From UBA1941 sp046329555 (GTDB lineage Bacteria > Bacteroidota > Bacteroidia > Chitinophagales > LD1), in assembly GCA_046329555.1 (NCBI GenBank), contig JAXLUK010000002.1, positions 62,001-126,000 on the forward strand: a DNA stretch of 64,000 nucleotides, in the 5' to 3' direction. The translations under genes and the position numbers were made by a program. The notes under the pieces were generated by a model. That model saw nothing but the letters and a program-made list of their open reading frames with translations, was not told the DNA's origin and ran no database searches. This document shows positions 51,364-59,698 of this stretch, piece by piece; the first letter of the stretch is position 1; each line of letters begins with the position of its first letter.

Positions 51364-53139
51364 GTGAAATCGCTACTGTCATTACTCCCGTATTTTGCCC
51401 GCCACAAGTGGCGCACGGCATCCGGCTTTCTTTTCATCTTATTGGCGAACTTTTTTAAAACTTACAATCCGGCGGTGGTGCGTAATGCCATCGACCATGT
51501 AGTTGATTCCCTTTCCGGGGGCACGGTGGCATCGGTGCCTGATAGCGCCATTTCAGCATCACTATTGTTTATCTTGTTATACATCGGCGTTTCATTGTTG
51601 GAAGGATTATTCACTTTCCTGATGCGACAAACCATTATTGTAGTATCCCGCCTGATTGAAAACGACCTGAAGGCCGATATGTTTGCGCACTACCAGCGGC
51701 TGGATCTGGCCTTTTATCGCCGCAACAACACCGGCGATCTGATGAACCGAATCACTGAGGACGTAGCGCGCGTGCGGATGTTTCTTGGCCCCTCCATGAT
51801 GTATTCCGCCAACCTGGTATGTATGTTTGTTTTATGTACCATCGCCATGGTACGGGTGAACCACGAGTTAGCCCTTTACACCTTATTACCACTACCTTTT
51901 CTTTCCCTGCTCATTTATTTGCTCAATGCGCGCATCGAGCGAACCAGTGATCAGTTGCAAAGACGTTTATCTGATATCACCACTAATGCGCAGGAATCAT
52001 ATTCCGGCATTCGTGTGATTCAAAGTTATGTGCAGGAAAAAGCCATGTTTGGTTTCTTTGAAAATGAGAGCGAAGCCTACAAAAAAGAATCGCTGGGATT
52101 GGCGCGCGTAGAATCATTTTACTTTCCGCTGATTTTATTTCTGGTAGGGCTTTGTATGGTGATTATTGTTTACGTAGGCGGCCATTTAGTTCAGCAGCAC
52201 CGCATTAGCATTGGCAATGTGGTAGAGTTCATCATGTATCTGAACATGCTCACATTCCCGGTAAGTGCGTTAGGTTGGGCCGTATCACTAACGCAACGCG
52301 CTGCGGTGAGTATGCGCCGAATCAATCAATTCTTTACAGAACAACCAACGGTATATCAACCTAAAGGAGTCAGTGAGAAGATGAAAGGGAATGTATCCTT
52401 CCAAAAGGTCAGTTTTGTATATCCCGATACAGGCATTCAGGCTTTAAAAGATATTGATTTCATTATTCCTGCCGGGGAACGATGGGCGGTAATTGGTAAA
52501 ACGGGATCAGGGAAAAGCACCCTGGCCGATTTGCTGGTCAGGTTATACGATGCTACCGAAGGCGCTATTACCATTGACGGATTAGATATTCGCCAGTGGC
52601 ATACCGATTCACTGCGCAGCCAAATAGGTTATGTACCACAAGAAGTATTTCTATTTTCTGAAACCATTGCCGATAATATCGCTTTTGGTATGGCAAAAAC
52701 AGATTTGGCACGCGTAAAAGCGTATGCCCAATATGCATCAATACACGACGAAATTGAGCGATTCCCGTTGCAGTATGAAACGATGGTTGGCGAGCGGGGC
52801 GTTACGCTTTCAGGCGGACAAAAACAACGTATTTCCATTGCGAGGGCGCTGATGAAAGAACCGGCGGTATTGCTGTTGGATGATTGTTTATCGGCGGTAG
52901 ATGCTTCCACCGAAAAAGAAATTGAACGCAATTTGGCGAAGGTCATTGAAGGACGTACCTCGCTCATCATTACGCATCGCATCTTCGCGCTGATGCACTT
53001 TGATCACATTCTTGTTCTTGACCAGGGAAGAATTGCCGAAAGGGGAACACATGCAGAACTGCTGGCAAAAAACGGCGTGTATGCCGCGATTTATTCGAAA
53101 CAAATGACTGAAACGCAATCGAAAAGCACATTGGCTTAG
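51364..53139 (+). CDS. ABC exporter half-transporter, variant Walker B (LmrA/BmrC-like)
   Basis: The 591-residue protein has six membrane segments in residues 15-310 and a nucleotide-binding domain with Walker A GKTGSGKSTLAD near 378, signature LSGGQKQRIS near 482 and Walker B VLLLDDCLSAVD near 502. The catalytic Glu after Walker B is an Asp, as in the DDxLSAVD subunits of heterodimeric exporters such as BmrCD. A heterodimer partner is not adjacent, unless the MsbA-like protein at 8096 is. The start is GTG 51364. It is separated from thyA-region genes by the PUR protein gene. Confidence 0.87.
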   Translation: MKSLLSLLPYFARHKWRTASGFLFILLANFFKTYNPAVVRNAIDHVVDSLSGGTVASVPDSAISASLLFILLYIGVSLLEGLFTFLMRQTIIVVSRLIENDLKADMFAHYQRLDLAFYRRNNTGDLMNRITEDVARVRMFLGPSMMYSANLVCMFVLCTIAMVRVNHELALYTLLPLPFLSLLIYLLNARIERTSDQLQRRLSDITTNAQESYSGIRVIQSYVQEKAMFGFFENESEAYKKESLGLARVESFYFPLILFLVGLCMVIIVYVGGHLVQQHRISIGNVVEFIMYLNMLTFPVSALGWAVSLTQRAAVSMRRINQFFTEQPTVYQPKGVSEKMKGNVSFQKVSFVYPDTGIQALKDIDFIIPAGERWAVIGKTGSGKSTLADLLVRLYDATEGAITIDGLDIRQWHTDSLRSQIGYVPQEVFLFSETIADNIAFGMAKTDLARVKAYAQYASIHDEIERFPLQYETMVGERGVTLSGGQKQRISIARALMKEPAVLLLDDCLSAVDASTEKEIERNLAKVIEGRTSLIITHRIFALMHFDHILVLDQGRIAERGTHAELLAKNGVYAAIYSKQMTETQSKSTLA

Positions 53140-53212
53140 TGATTTTGGAAAGTTCGCAAAACATTCGTTTAATTTGTAGAACTCATTATTATTCACTTAA
53201 AGAGTAGCATTC

Positions 53213-53614
53213 GTGGAAAATAACGCGGGAAAAAACAGCGGATCATTCAGTAGAAAATTAAGAGCCGGAAAGCGGCGTACGTACTTTTTCGATGTTAAGA
53301 ATACCCGTCAGGGCGATCATTTCATCACTATTACTGAAAGCAAGAAGAAGTTTGACGGTGAAGGCTACGAAAGCCACAAGATTTTCCTTTACAAGGAAGA
53401 TTTCAAAAAATTCATGGAGGCATTGAACGAAACGGTGAACTTTGTGAAAACCGATTTAATGCCTGATTATGATTTTGATTCGCCCGTTTTCCAGCGGGAA
53501 GAGCGGGAACAACCCCAACACGAAATTTCGGCGCAGGCACCTACGTCAAGTGATTCCTCTGATTTCAACGGCGCCTCTCAAATAGGCGACGATGAAGAGA
53601 TGAATTGGGGATAA
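53213..53614 (+). CDS. DUF3276 / PUR-alpha-like nucleic acid-binding protein
   Basis: A 133-residue protein of which residues 10-95 form the PUR-like domain: RAGKRRTYFFDVKNTRQGDH and FITITESKKKF, then KIFLYKEDFKKFMEAL. The C-terminus is acidic and disordered (after residue 95). Such proteins bind single-stranded DNA or RNA and are widespread in Bacteroidota, where they are often abundant. The start is GTG 53213. It is convergent with the histidine kinase gene 9 nt downstream. Confidence 0.9.
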   Translation: MENNAGKNSGSFSRKLRAGKRRTYFFDVKNTRQGDHFITITESKKKFDGEGYESHKIFLYKEDFKKFMEALNETVNFVKTDLMPDYDFDSPVFQREEREQPQHEISAQAPTSSDSSDFNGASQIGDDEEMNWG

Positions 53615-53623
53615 TCCGGTTAC

Positions 53624-55429
53624 TTATTTTTTAGGAATAGTGAAGCAGAACTTGCTTCCTCCGGCATCGGCGTCTTCTATCCATATTTTTCCGTTCATCG
53701 ACTCAACAATCTTTTTACAGATGGCCAATCCGATTCCAGAGCCCTCATATTCATTTCTATTGTGCAACCGCTGAAAAATCACAAAAACCTTATCGCGATA
53801 CATCGGATCAATCCCAATGCCATTATCTTCTACCGTAAACAAATAGTGATCATCGCCTTCGTTGGCAGTCACCTGTACCATCGGCAAATCGCTTCTGTTG
53901 TATTTAATGGCATTGGTAATCAGGTTTAGAAACAATTGCTGTAAATGAGTGCGGTCGGCCGTTACGCGCGGCAACTGCCCCACCTTCAACTCTATGTTCC
54001 GCTGGCGCAGTTGCGGACGCAACAGCCCCTTTACGTCGCTGATTACCGCATCAACGGCAACTTCTGCCTTTTGTACATGTGCACCAATTTTCGAGAGTTG
54101 AAGTAGATCGTTAATTATAGCCATCATCCGTGTAGCGCCTTCATTGAGATAATGCAGGTAGTTAACTTGATCTGGTGAGAGTTTACCATTTAAAGAACGC
54201 GTCAGCAATTGCGCATAGTTATTCACCATGCGCAACGGCTCTTTCAAATCGTGTGATGCCACATAGGCAAACTGGTTCAATTCTGAATTTGAAATCTCTA
54301 GCTTGCGTGCGTATTCTTCTACTTCCTCGTGCTTCTTGCGAAGCAAATCTTGTTCGCGCCGGCTCTCATTCACTTGCAGCTGCAAACGAACATCGTTCAC
54401 TGCAACCTGCTTGTTTTGGCGCAGCGTTTCCTCGCGTAGCTCATAAGCGCGATTCAGTTTATCCAAAGCCTCTTCAGTGCGCCCAAGTGAACGAAGCGTT
54501 TTTGACCAATGATGATACAAATTGAAATTATCAGTGGTCTTTCCCATTTCCAGAAAAATCCGTTCAGCCTCCTTGAAATGGCTATCCGACTGTTCAAAAT
54601 CACTGAGATTCTGGTACACATTGCCAGCCAATTCGTGAATAGACAAACTAAAATGCTTGTTGGTTTGTTGGCGAATTCGGTCAAGTGCTTTACCTATCGC
54701 TTCCAGAGCCGCGTCGCGCCGCTGGAGTGTACTTTGTACTACAGCAATATTTCCCTGAGCAATACAGTACGGCTGAATATCACCATCTTCTTCTGCAATG
54801 GCGGAAGCATTTTCATAATGCACCAGTGCGGTGTCGTATTCCTTCTTCCGCCAGTCGCGAACACCAAATGAAATAAAACCCCTGGCTATACCGCCGCGGT
54901 AGTCGCACTTTCTGAACGACTGCATCGCGCGTTCGAGATAATCTGAAAATAGTGCATCAAACTCTAAATCGCCGTAAATAATAGATTGATTGAATTGCGC
55001 GCGCGCCAGAATCAGCGTCATGTCACGCGACAGTCCCTGACGGTTTTCTAAAATCTGAATAGTTTCTTCGTAGAATTGTTTGGCCTCTAACACATCACCT
55101 TTGAAGTCGTGCGCCAAACCCAGTCGAAGCGCATATCTCGCATAATCTTCGGGCTCCTTCTTCTTGTCATAAAGCCCTACTACTTCTTCAATAATAGCGA
55201 TAGCTTTATCTAATTCGGTAGTAATATCTACGTAGAAGTGAGATAACTCATAACCCGCCTCGGCAATCAATGCCTTATCTCCGGTTGACTTTGCCAATTG
55301 AAACACCTGAATACCTAAAGCCACGCTGGATACATCACCCTCGCGTTTACGCAGCATGAAGATATCTAGCATCTCGCGTATTCGCTCGGCGGTATGCAGA
55401 GAAATGGCAGGCGAAACTGTTTCGTTCAT
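53624..55429 (-). CDS. cytoplasmic TPR-domain sensor histidine kinase
   Basis: The 601-residue protein starts with about 330 residues of TPR-like helices (for example YEETIQILENRQGLSRDM and YENASAIAEEDGDI), then a coiled coil (residues 345-380). The kinase core follows: HisKA ASHDLKEPLRMVNNY near residue 397, HATPase N-box LITNAIKYNRSDLP near 510, G1 VEDNGIGIDP near 540 and G2 GSGIGLAICKKIVESM near 570. No membrane segment is visible. TPRs could sense a protein or peptide partner. The cognate response regulator is not adjacent. Confidence 0.92.
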   Translation of the reverse strand: MNETVSPAISLHTAERIREMLDIFMLRKREGDVSSVALGIQVFQLAKSTGDKALIAEAGYELSHFYVDITTELDKAIAIIEEVVGLYDKKKEPEDYARYALRLGLAHDFKGDVLEAKQFYEETIQILENRQGLSRDMTLILARAQFNQSIIYGDLEFDALFSDYLERAMQSFRKCDYRGGIARGFISFGVRDWRKKEYDTALVHYENASAIAEEDGDIQPYCIAQGNIAVVQSTLQRRDAALEAIGKALDRIRQQTNKHFSLSIHELAGNVYQNLSDFEQSDSHFKEAERIFLEMGKTTDNFNLYHHWSKTLRSLGRTEEALDKLNRAYELREETLRQNKQVAVNDVRLQLQVNESRREQDLLRKKHEEVEEYARKLEISNSELNQFAYVASHDLKEPLRMVNNYAQLLTRSLNGKLSPDQVNYLHYLNEGATRMMAIINDLLQLSKIGAHVQKAEVAVDAVISDVKGLLRPQLRQRNIELKVGQLPRVTADRTHLQQLFLNLITNAIKYNRSDLPMVQVTANEGDDHYLFTVEDNGIGIDPMYRDKVFVIFQRLHNRNEYEGSGIGLAICKKIVESMNGKIWIEDADAGGSKFCFTIPKK

Positions 55430-55504
55430 GGTTATTTGTTAACCTGTATGTACGCTGCCCGCCTCTAAATGTTTCGGGAAACCGGGGCTTTTTTACGTTT
55501 TTTT

Positions 55505-55822
55505 CTACGCTTGGGCCGGCGGACCAAAGCCCATCGGATATGGTATAGTATCCTGATCTTCAAGCTTTCCGAACTGCTGTTCGTACTTCTTCACATTATC
55601 GGCCAGGGCCTTTACCAATCGCTTGGCGTGCTGTGGGGTTAACACGATACGCGCCTTCACCTTGGCTTTCGGAATGCCCGGCATAAGGCGCACAAAATCA
55701 AGAATAAATTCCTGATTAGAATGCGCGATGATGGCAAAATTGCTGTAAATCCCTTCGGCAATTTCTTCCTGCAATTCAATATTGATTTGGTTCTCTGGTT
55801 GGTTGTTATTCACATCTGACAT
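55505..55822 (-). CDS. DUF3467 family protein
   Basis: The 105-residue protein has the DUF3467 pattern: QINIELQEEIAEGIYSNFAI, HSNQEFILDFVRLMPG, RIVLTPQHAKRLVKALADN. Such proteins are found in many Bacteroidota next to RpoC or other information-processing genes and have no known function. The ATG 55822 gives the compact family start; a longer frame back to 55921 would overlap the thyA promoter. It is divergent from thyA. Confidence 0.87.
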   Translation of the reverse strand: MSDVNNNQPENQINIELQEEIAEGIYSNFAIIAHSNQEFILDFVRLMPGIPKAKVKARIVLTPQHAKRLVKALADNVKKYEQQFGKLEDQDTIPYPMGFGPPAQA

Positions 55823-55894
55823 GCCGCTAATGTAGTGTTTTGAATTTATTACCAACACCCTGCTCATATCCCATTTTACGGTAAAGGCTTTTTG

Positions 55895-55902
55895 TATTTT
55901 CG
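55895..55902 (+). promoter_or_regulatory. Bacteroidota -7 promoter element of thyA
   Basis: TATTTTCG ends 5 nt before ATG 55907, giving a leaderless transcript. It shares this form with the queE promoter. Confidence 0.6.
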
Positions 55903-55906
55903 TGCC

Positions 55907-56806
55907 ATGCAGCAGTACCACGATCTTCTACAGCATATTCTGAACCAAGGGACCTACAAGGACGACCGCACCGGTACCGGCACCTATAGTGTTTTTGGTT
56001 ATCAGATGCGTTTCGATTTATCCGCTGGGTTTCCGCTGCTAACTACAAAAAAACTACACATTAAGGCCATCATCCATGAGTTATTGTGGTTCCTGAATGG
56101 GGAATCTAATATTCAATATTTGTGTAAGAACGGGGTACGTATTTGGGACGACTGGCCGTTTGAAAAGTATCGCAATAGCGCTGCGTATCAAGGCGAAACC
56201 ATGCGTGATTTTGCGGATAAAATTGCCGGTGACGACCATTTTGCTGCGCAATGGGGAGATTTAGGGCCGGTGTATGGCGTACAATGGCGCAACTGGATGG
56301 GAGCAGATGGAAAATCTGTAGATCAGATTTCGGAACTGGTTGAACAACTTAAACGCAATCCCGATTCCCGCAGACTGATTGTAAGCGCATGGAACGTTCC
56401 TTACATTAACCAAATGGCCCTACCGCCTTGTCATACTTTGTTCCAGTTTTATACAGCACCCGATAAAAATACTGGAAGAAGAAGGCTCAGTTGCCAGCTT
56501 TACCAGCGTTCGGCTGATGTTTTTTTAGGCGTACCGTTCAATATTGCTTCCTATGCGCTGTTTACGATGATGCTGGCGCAGGTTTGCGATATGGACTGCG
56601 GCGAATTGGTACACACGCTGGGCGACGCCCATCTATACAGCAATCATCTGGAGCAGGCGCGCTTGCAGCTCACACGCACGCCGCGGGAGTTGCCGCAAAT
56701 GCAACTGAATGCTGAAGTGAAAGACATTTTCAAGTTTCAGTACAGCGATTTTCAGTTATTGAATTATGATCCGCATCCGGCGATAGCTGCCGCCGTGGCT
56801 GTTTGA
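55907..56806 (+). CDS. thyA: thymidylate synthase
   Basis: The 299-residue enzyme makes dTMP from dUMP using methylenetetrahydrofolate. It has the early RTGTGTYSVFGYQMRF, the catalytic Cys in ALPPCHTLFQFY near residue 172, RRLSCQLYQRSADVFLGVPF for dUMP binding near 195 and HTLGDAHLYSNHLEQA near 240. ATG 55907 is chosen over a TTG 15 nt upstream that lies inside the promoter. Length is slightly longer than the E. coli enzyme (264) because of an insert around residues 90-125 (KIAGDDHFAAQWGDLGPVYG), as in many Bacteroidota. Confidence 0.97.
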   Translation: MQQYHDLLQHILNQGTYKDDRTGTGTYSVFGYQMRFDLSAGFPLLTTKKLHIKAIIHELLWFLNGESNIQYLCKNGVRIWDDWPFEKYRNSAAYQGETMRDFADKIAGDDHFAAQWGDLGPVYGVQWRNWMGADGKSVDQISELVEQLKRNPDSRRLIVSAWNVPYINQMALPPCHTLFQFYTAPDKNTGRRRLSCQLYQRSADVFLGVPFNIASYALFTMMLAQVCDMDCGELVHTLGDAHLYSNHLEQARLQLTRTPRELPQMQLNAEVKDIFKFQYSDFQLLNYDPHPAIAAAVAV

Positions 56807-56812
56807 TTGGCG

Positions 56813-57397
56813 TCAATGCATAGTATCTAAGGCCGCTTCGATATTTTTATCGGGGATGATCCACCAGATGGCTACGGAAAGAAAAATAATGCCGGAAATA
56901 AGAGGTAGCCAAAAAGCGGCAACCATGGCCACCACATAACCCGCAAGCGAAATCAGTCCTTTTTTCTCTTGCCGCCCCAGAGCTACCGACAAGGGTGTTG
57001 GTTGCTGGTGCTGCTGCTGAATTACCTGTTGCATGATGTAGTAAGTAATGGCACATAGCAAGAGATTACCTGCATAAATGGCTACCGGAAGCTGTGCAAA
57101 ATGGTTTTCAGCCATAAACCCGGTTGAAAATGGAATTAATGACAAACCGAATAGCAACAGCAGATTGGCCCAAATCACCCGACCATTGACCCGATGTAAA
57201 GTATGAAACAAATGATGGTGATTGCCCCAGTAAATAGCCACATACATAAAACTAAGTACATAGCTCAGGAACACGGGAATGAGGGGCTTTAAAGCCGACA
57301 GCGTAGGCTGGTGCGGCACTTTAATTTCCAACACCATAATAGTGATAATGATGGCCATTACGCCGTCGCTAAACGCTTCCAAACGGGCTTTATTCAT
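56813..57397 (-). CDS. TMEM175/DUF1211 family K+ channel protein
   Basis: The 194-residue membrane protein opens with RLEAFSDGVMAIIITIMVLE, the FSDG signature in the first membrane helix of TMEM175 channels. Five more hydrophobic segments follow. Bacterial members form homotetrameric potassium channels. It is convergent with thyA, with 6 nt between stops. No regulator is adjacent. Confidence 0.88.
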   Translation of the reverse strand: MNKARLEAFSDGVMAIIITIMVLEIKVPHQPTLSALKPLIPVFLSYVLSFMYVAIYWGNHHHLFHTLHRVNGRVIWANLLLLFGLSLIPFSTGFMAENHFAQLPVAIYAGNLLLCAITYYIMQQVIQQQHQQPTPLSVALGRQEKKGLISLAGYVVAMVAAFWLPLISGIIFLSVAIWWIIPDKNIEAALDTMH

Positions 57398-57505
57398 CTG
57401 GCAAAGCTATATATCTTTCAAGCAAGGCATAACCGAGGATACTATCCTTTTGGTGCGCAAGGCTTTTCCATTTTTAAAAACTGCTTTAATTTAGCGAAAT
57501 GAACC

Positions 57506-57526
57506 AAACGCCCTTTTAGGGTGTTT
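57506..57526. promoter_or_regulatory. candidate MerR-type operator palindrome
   Basis: A dyad AAACgCCCT (57506-57514) and AGGGtGTTT (57518-57526) around a TTT centre matches at 8 of 9 pairs. It lies 24 nt before the GTG start of the MerR-family gene, a natural site for autoregulation. Confidence 0.45.
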
Positions 57527-57549
57527 TACCATGAGGAGAAGAAGAGACC

Positions 57550-58425
57550 GTGCATTATTCTATTAAAGAATTAGAGACTTTATCGGGAGTAAAGGCGCAT
57601 ACTTTGCGCATCTGGGAGCAGCGATACAAATTTATTGCTCCTGAGCGTACCGATACCAATATTCGCCTGTATAATCAGGAGCAACTGAAGCACATCCTGA
57701 ATGTGGCCTTGTTACGGCGTAATGGATTGAAAATATCCACTATCGCGCGTATGACTACTGATGATGTGAGGAATGCGGTTCAGGGCATCATCGAGCAAGA
57801 ACATGCCCCTTCACTGATGGATGAATTTCAGAATGCGATGCTGGATATGAACGAGGCGCATTTTGAAAAAACGTTTTCACTTGCCCTCAATAAGATGGGT
57901 TTTGAGGAATTATTTACCCAGCTCATTTTTCCTTTTCTGGAACGATGCGCCAGCTATTGGACTTCTGGTTGCATCACCAGTTCACAGCAGGTGTTTATTC
58001 ATCAGTTGGTGCGCAGAAAACTGTGCGTCGCCATCGACCATATCTTTCACCAACCAGAAGCGAATGCCAAATGTTGGTTGCTGTTTTTGCCGGCTGGCGA
58101 AACCAACGACTTACTTTTGTTGTACATAGAGTATTTATTGAGAAAGCAGCAGCACCGGGTAGTTAATGTGGGCAGCGCCTTGATGGCAGATTCCGACACC
58201 ATGGTTAAAATGCCCAAGGCCGATGCTTTAGTGGCAGTAATAACAAGGCCGGTATTAGGAGCTACACTCGAGAAAATGGTGCAGTTTGTCCGGCAAAAAT
58301 TTGAAGCTGTACCATTATACTGCGGCGGCAGTTTCTTTTCTCAATGGGAAGAACCGTTGCCAAAAGAAATGCATCGTTTTTTTGATCCCCACGAGTTGTT
58401 GGCACAACCTTTAGCCGTGAATTGA
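57550..58425 (+). CDS. MerR-family regulator with B12-domain fold but no cobalamin signature
   Basis: The 291-residue protein has a MerR winged helix at 1-70 (YSIKELETLSGVKAHTLRIW), a four-helix region at 90-165 and a Rossmann-like B12-binding fold at 175-285, as in LitR and CarH light regulators. The cobalamin-contact motif of those proteins (W-x9-EH) here reads W-x9-QQ near residue 147, and the E/H residues in the B12 loop are replaced (PAGETNDLLLL near residue 182). It may bind something else or work without a ligand. The start is GTG 57550, with AGGAGAAG upstream. A palindrome upstream is a likely operator. Confidence 0.85.
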   Translation: MHYSIKELETLSGVKAHTLRIWEQRYKFIAPERTDTNIRLYNQEQLKHILNVALLRRNGLKISTIARMTTDDVRNAVQGIIEQEHAPSLMDEFQNAMLDMNEAHFEKTFSLALNKMGFEELFTQLIFPFLERCASYWTSGCITSSQQVFIHQLVRRKLCVAIDHIFHQPEANAKCWLLFLPAGETNDLLLLYIEYLLRKQQHRVVNVGSALMADSDTMVKMPKADALVAVITRPVLGATLEKMVQFVRQKFEAVPLYCGGSFFSQWEEPLPKEMHRFFDPHELLAQPLAVN

Positions 58426-58537
58426 CATTTGATTTTCCCGCTAATTGTTAAACGTTCGTAAATTGACGAAAGTCATTGACAAGTGGCAAGGGAATTGTCA
58501 GTTTTGTCTTATTATTTAACAAAACAAAAAACAACTC

Positions 58538-58891
58538 ATGAAAAAAATCATGCAAGTATTGATGATTGCGTTACTGAGCGTATCTATCAATATGGCCCAC
58601 GGGCAAGGCGCTTCAAAATCAGCAAACGGCGCTAAAAAAGAGGAAACCAAGCAAGCTGGCACCGCTAAGAAAGAAGACAAAGCAGCCGCACCAAAGTCGT
58701 CATCTAAAGACGAGAAAAAGAATGCTGAGAAGAAGGAAGAGAAGAAGGAATGGAAAGCTGATAACCGCACGAAGACCGGCGATCCGGTAAACAAGAGCAT
58801 GAAAGGACCAAAGGGTGAAACCGTTTACTCTGGCTCTAAGGGCGGCAACTACTATCTGGATGGCTCCGGAAATAAGAAGTACATTAAGTAA
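58538..58891 (+). CDS. secreted Lys/Ala/Glu-rich protein with C-terminal basic module
   Basis: The 117-residue protein has a signal peptide (KKIMQVLMIALLSVSINMAHG), a low-complexity Lys/Ala/Glu central region (KKNAEKKEEKKEWK) and a small C-terminal module, KGPKGETVYSGSKGGNYYLD followed by NKKYIK. The last module resembles the PBCV-type basic adaptor repeat (GP-GG-YY-NKKY). Such short repeats bind polymers or proteins in some phage and bacterial proteins. The function is unknown. It is bounded by a strong terminator. Confidence 0.7.
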   Translation: MKKIMQVLMIALLSVSINMAHGQGASKSANGAKKEETKQAGTAKKEDKAAAPKSSSKDEKKNAEKKEEKKEWKADNRTKTGDPVNKSMKGPKGETVYSGSKGGNYYLDGSGNKKYIK

Positions 58892-58905
58892 GTAATTGCA
58901 AAACG

Positions 58906-58935
58906 AAAAAAGGCTCCGCTTGGAGCCTTTTTTTT
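58906..58935 (+). terminator. intrinsic terminator after the basic secreted protein
   Basis: Stem AAAAAAGGCTCC (58906-58917) pairs with GGAGCCTTTTTT (58922-58933) around a GCTT loop, ending in a poly-T run. Confidence 0.9.
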
Positions 58936-58962
58936 GGCCATGCCGCTCGACAAGGCTTTTGC

Positions 58963-58970
58963 TATTTTCG
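58963..58970 (+). promoter_or_regulatory. Bacteroidota -7 promoter element of queE
   Basis: TATTTTCG ends 5 nt before ATG 58975, so the queE mRNA is probably leaderless. Confidence 0.6.
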
Positions 58971-58974
58971 CCGC

Positions 58975-59577
58975 ATGAGCAGCGCCTTACCGGTAATGGA
59001 ACACTTTTATACCATTCAGGGCGAAGGGTATTATCAAGGTCGTGCCGCCTATTTTATCAGATTAGGCGGTTGCGATGTTGGTTGTCCGTGGTGTGATGTG
59101 AAGGAAAGTTGGGATGCAGCCGCTCACCCCAGGCTAACGGTAGATGAAATTGTAGAAGCCGTTCAGGAAACGGGTGCTCGTATTGCGGTAATAACCGGCG
59201 GCGAGCCGCTGATGTACGATTTGACAGAATTGACCGCAGCGCTTAAAGCGGCTGGTATTCGCACCCACGCGGAAACCTCAGGGGCCTATATAGCAAAAGG
59301 AGATTTTGATTGGATTACCGTATCGCCCAAACGCTATAAACCGCCCTTGGCTGCAGTGCTTGCACAGGCTTCAGAATTAAAAGTAGTAATTAACCACACC
59401 AATGATTTTCGTTGGGCGGAAAGATTTGAAAGTGAGGTGCCACCGCAATGCCGCTTATATCTGGCGCCTGAGTGGGAGCAGGAAGAGGAATTGATGCCTC
59501 AATTGATTGAATATGTAAAAGAGCATCAGCAGTGGGAATTGTCGTTGCAAATTCACAAATACATCAATGTGCCCTGA
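58975..59577 (+). CDS. queE: 7-carboxy-7-deazaguanine synthase
   Basis: The 200-residue radical SAM enzyme makes the deazaguanine core of queuosine. The cluster motif GGCDVGCPWCD (Cx3Cx2C) is near residue 32, ITGGEPLMYDL near 75 and the C-terminal LQIHKYINVP. This short form with a compact radical SAM core is typical of QueE. Other queuosine genes are not in the window. Confidence 0.95.
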   Translation: MSSALPVMEHFYTIQGEGYYQGRAAYFIRLGGCDVGCPWCDVKESWDAAAHPRLTVDEIVEAVQETGARIAVITGGEPLMYDLTELTAALKAAGIRTHAETSGAYIAKGDFDWITVSPKRYKPPLAAVLAQASELKVVINHTNDFRWAERFESEVPPQCRLYLAPEWEQEEELMPQLIEYVKEHQQWELSLQIHKYINVP

Positions 59578-59698
59578 CCTGGGCAATACACCACAGAACG
59601 GTTGAAAACTACCACCGTAAACTACAGCCGCATCCAACTATCAATAATTCTTAAAACCTATCTTGTGGCATCATCTTTTCTACCCTAACCATGCCAAT

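Noticed and set aside
55892..55906. TTG start for thyA five codons upstream
   Set aside because: It overlaps the -7 element TATTTTCG; ATG 55907 gives the standard N-terminus.
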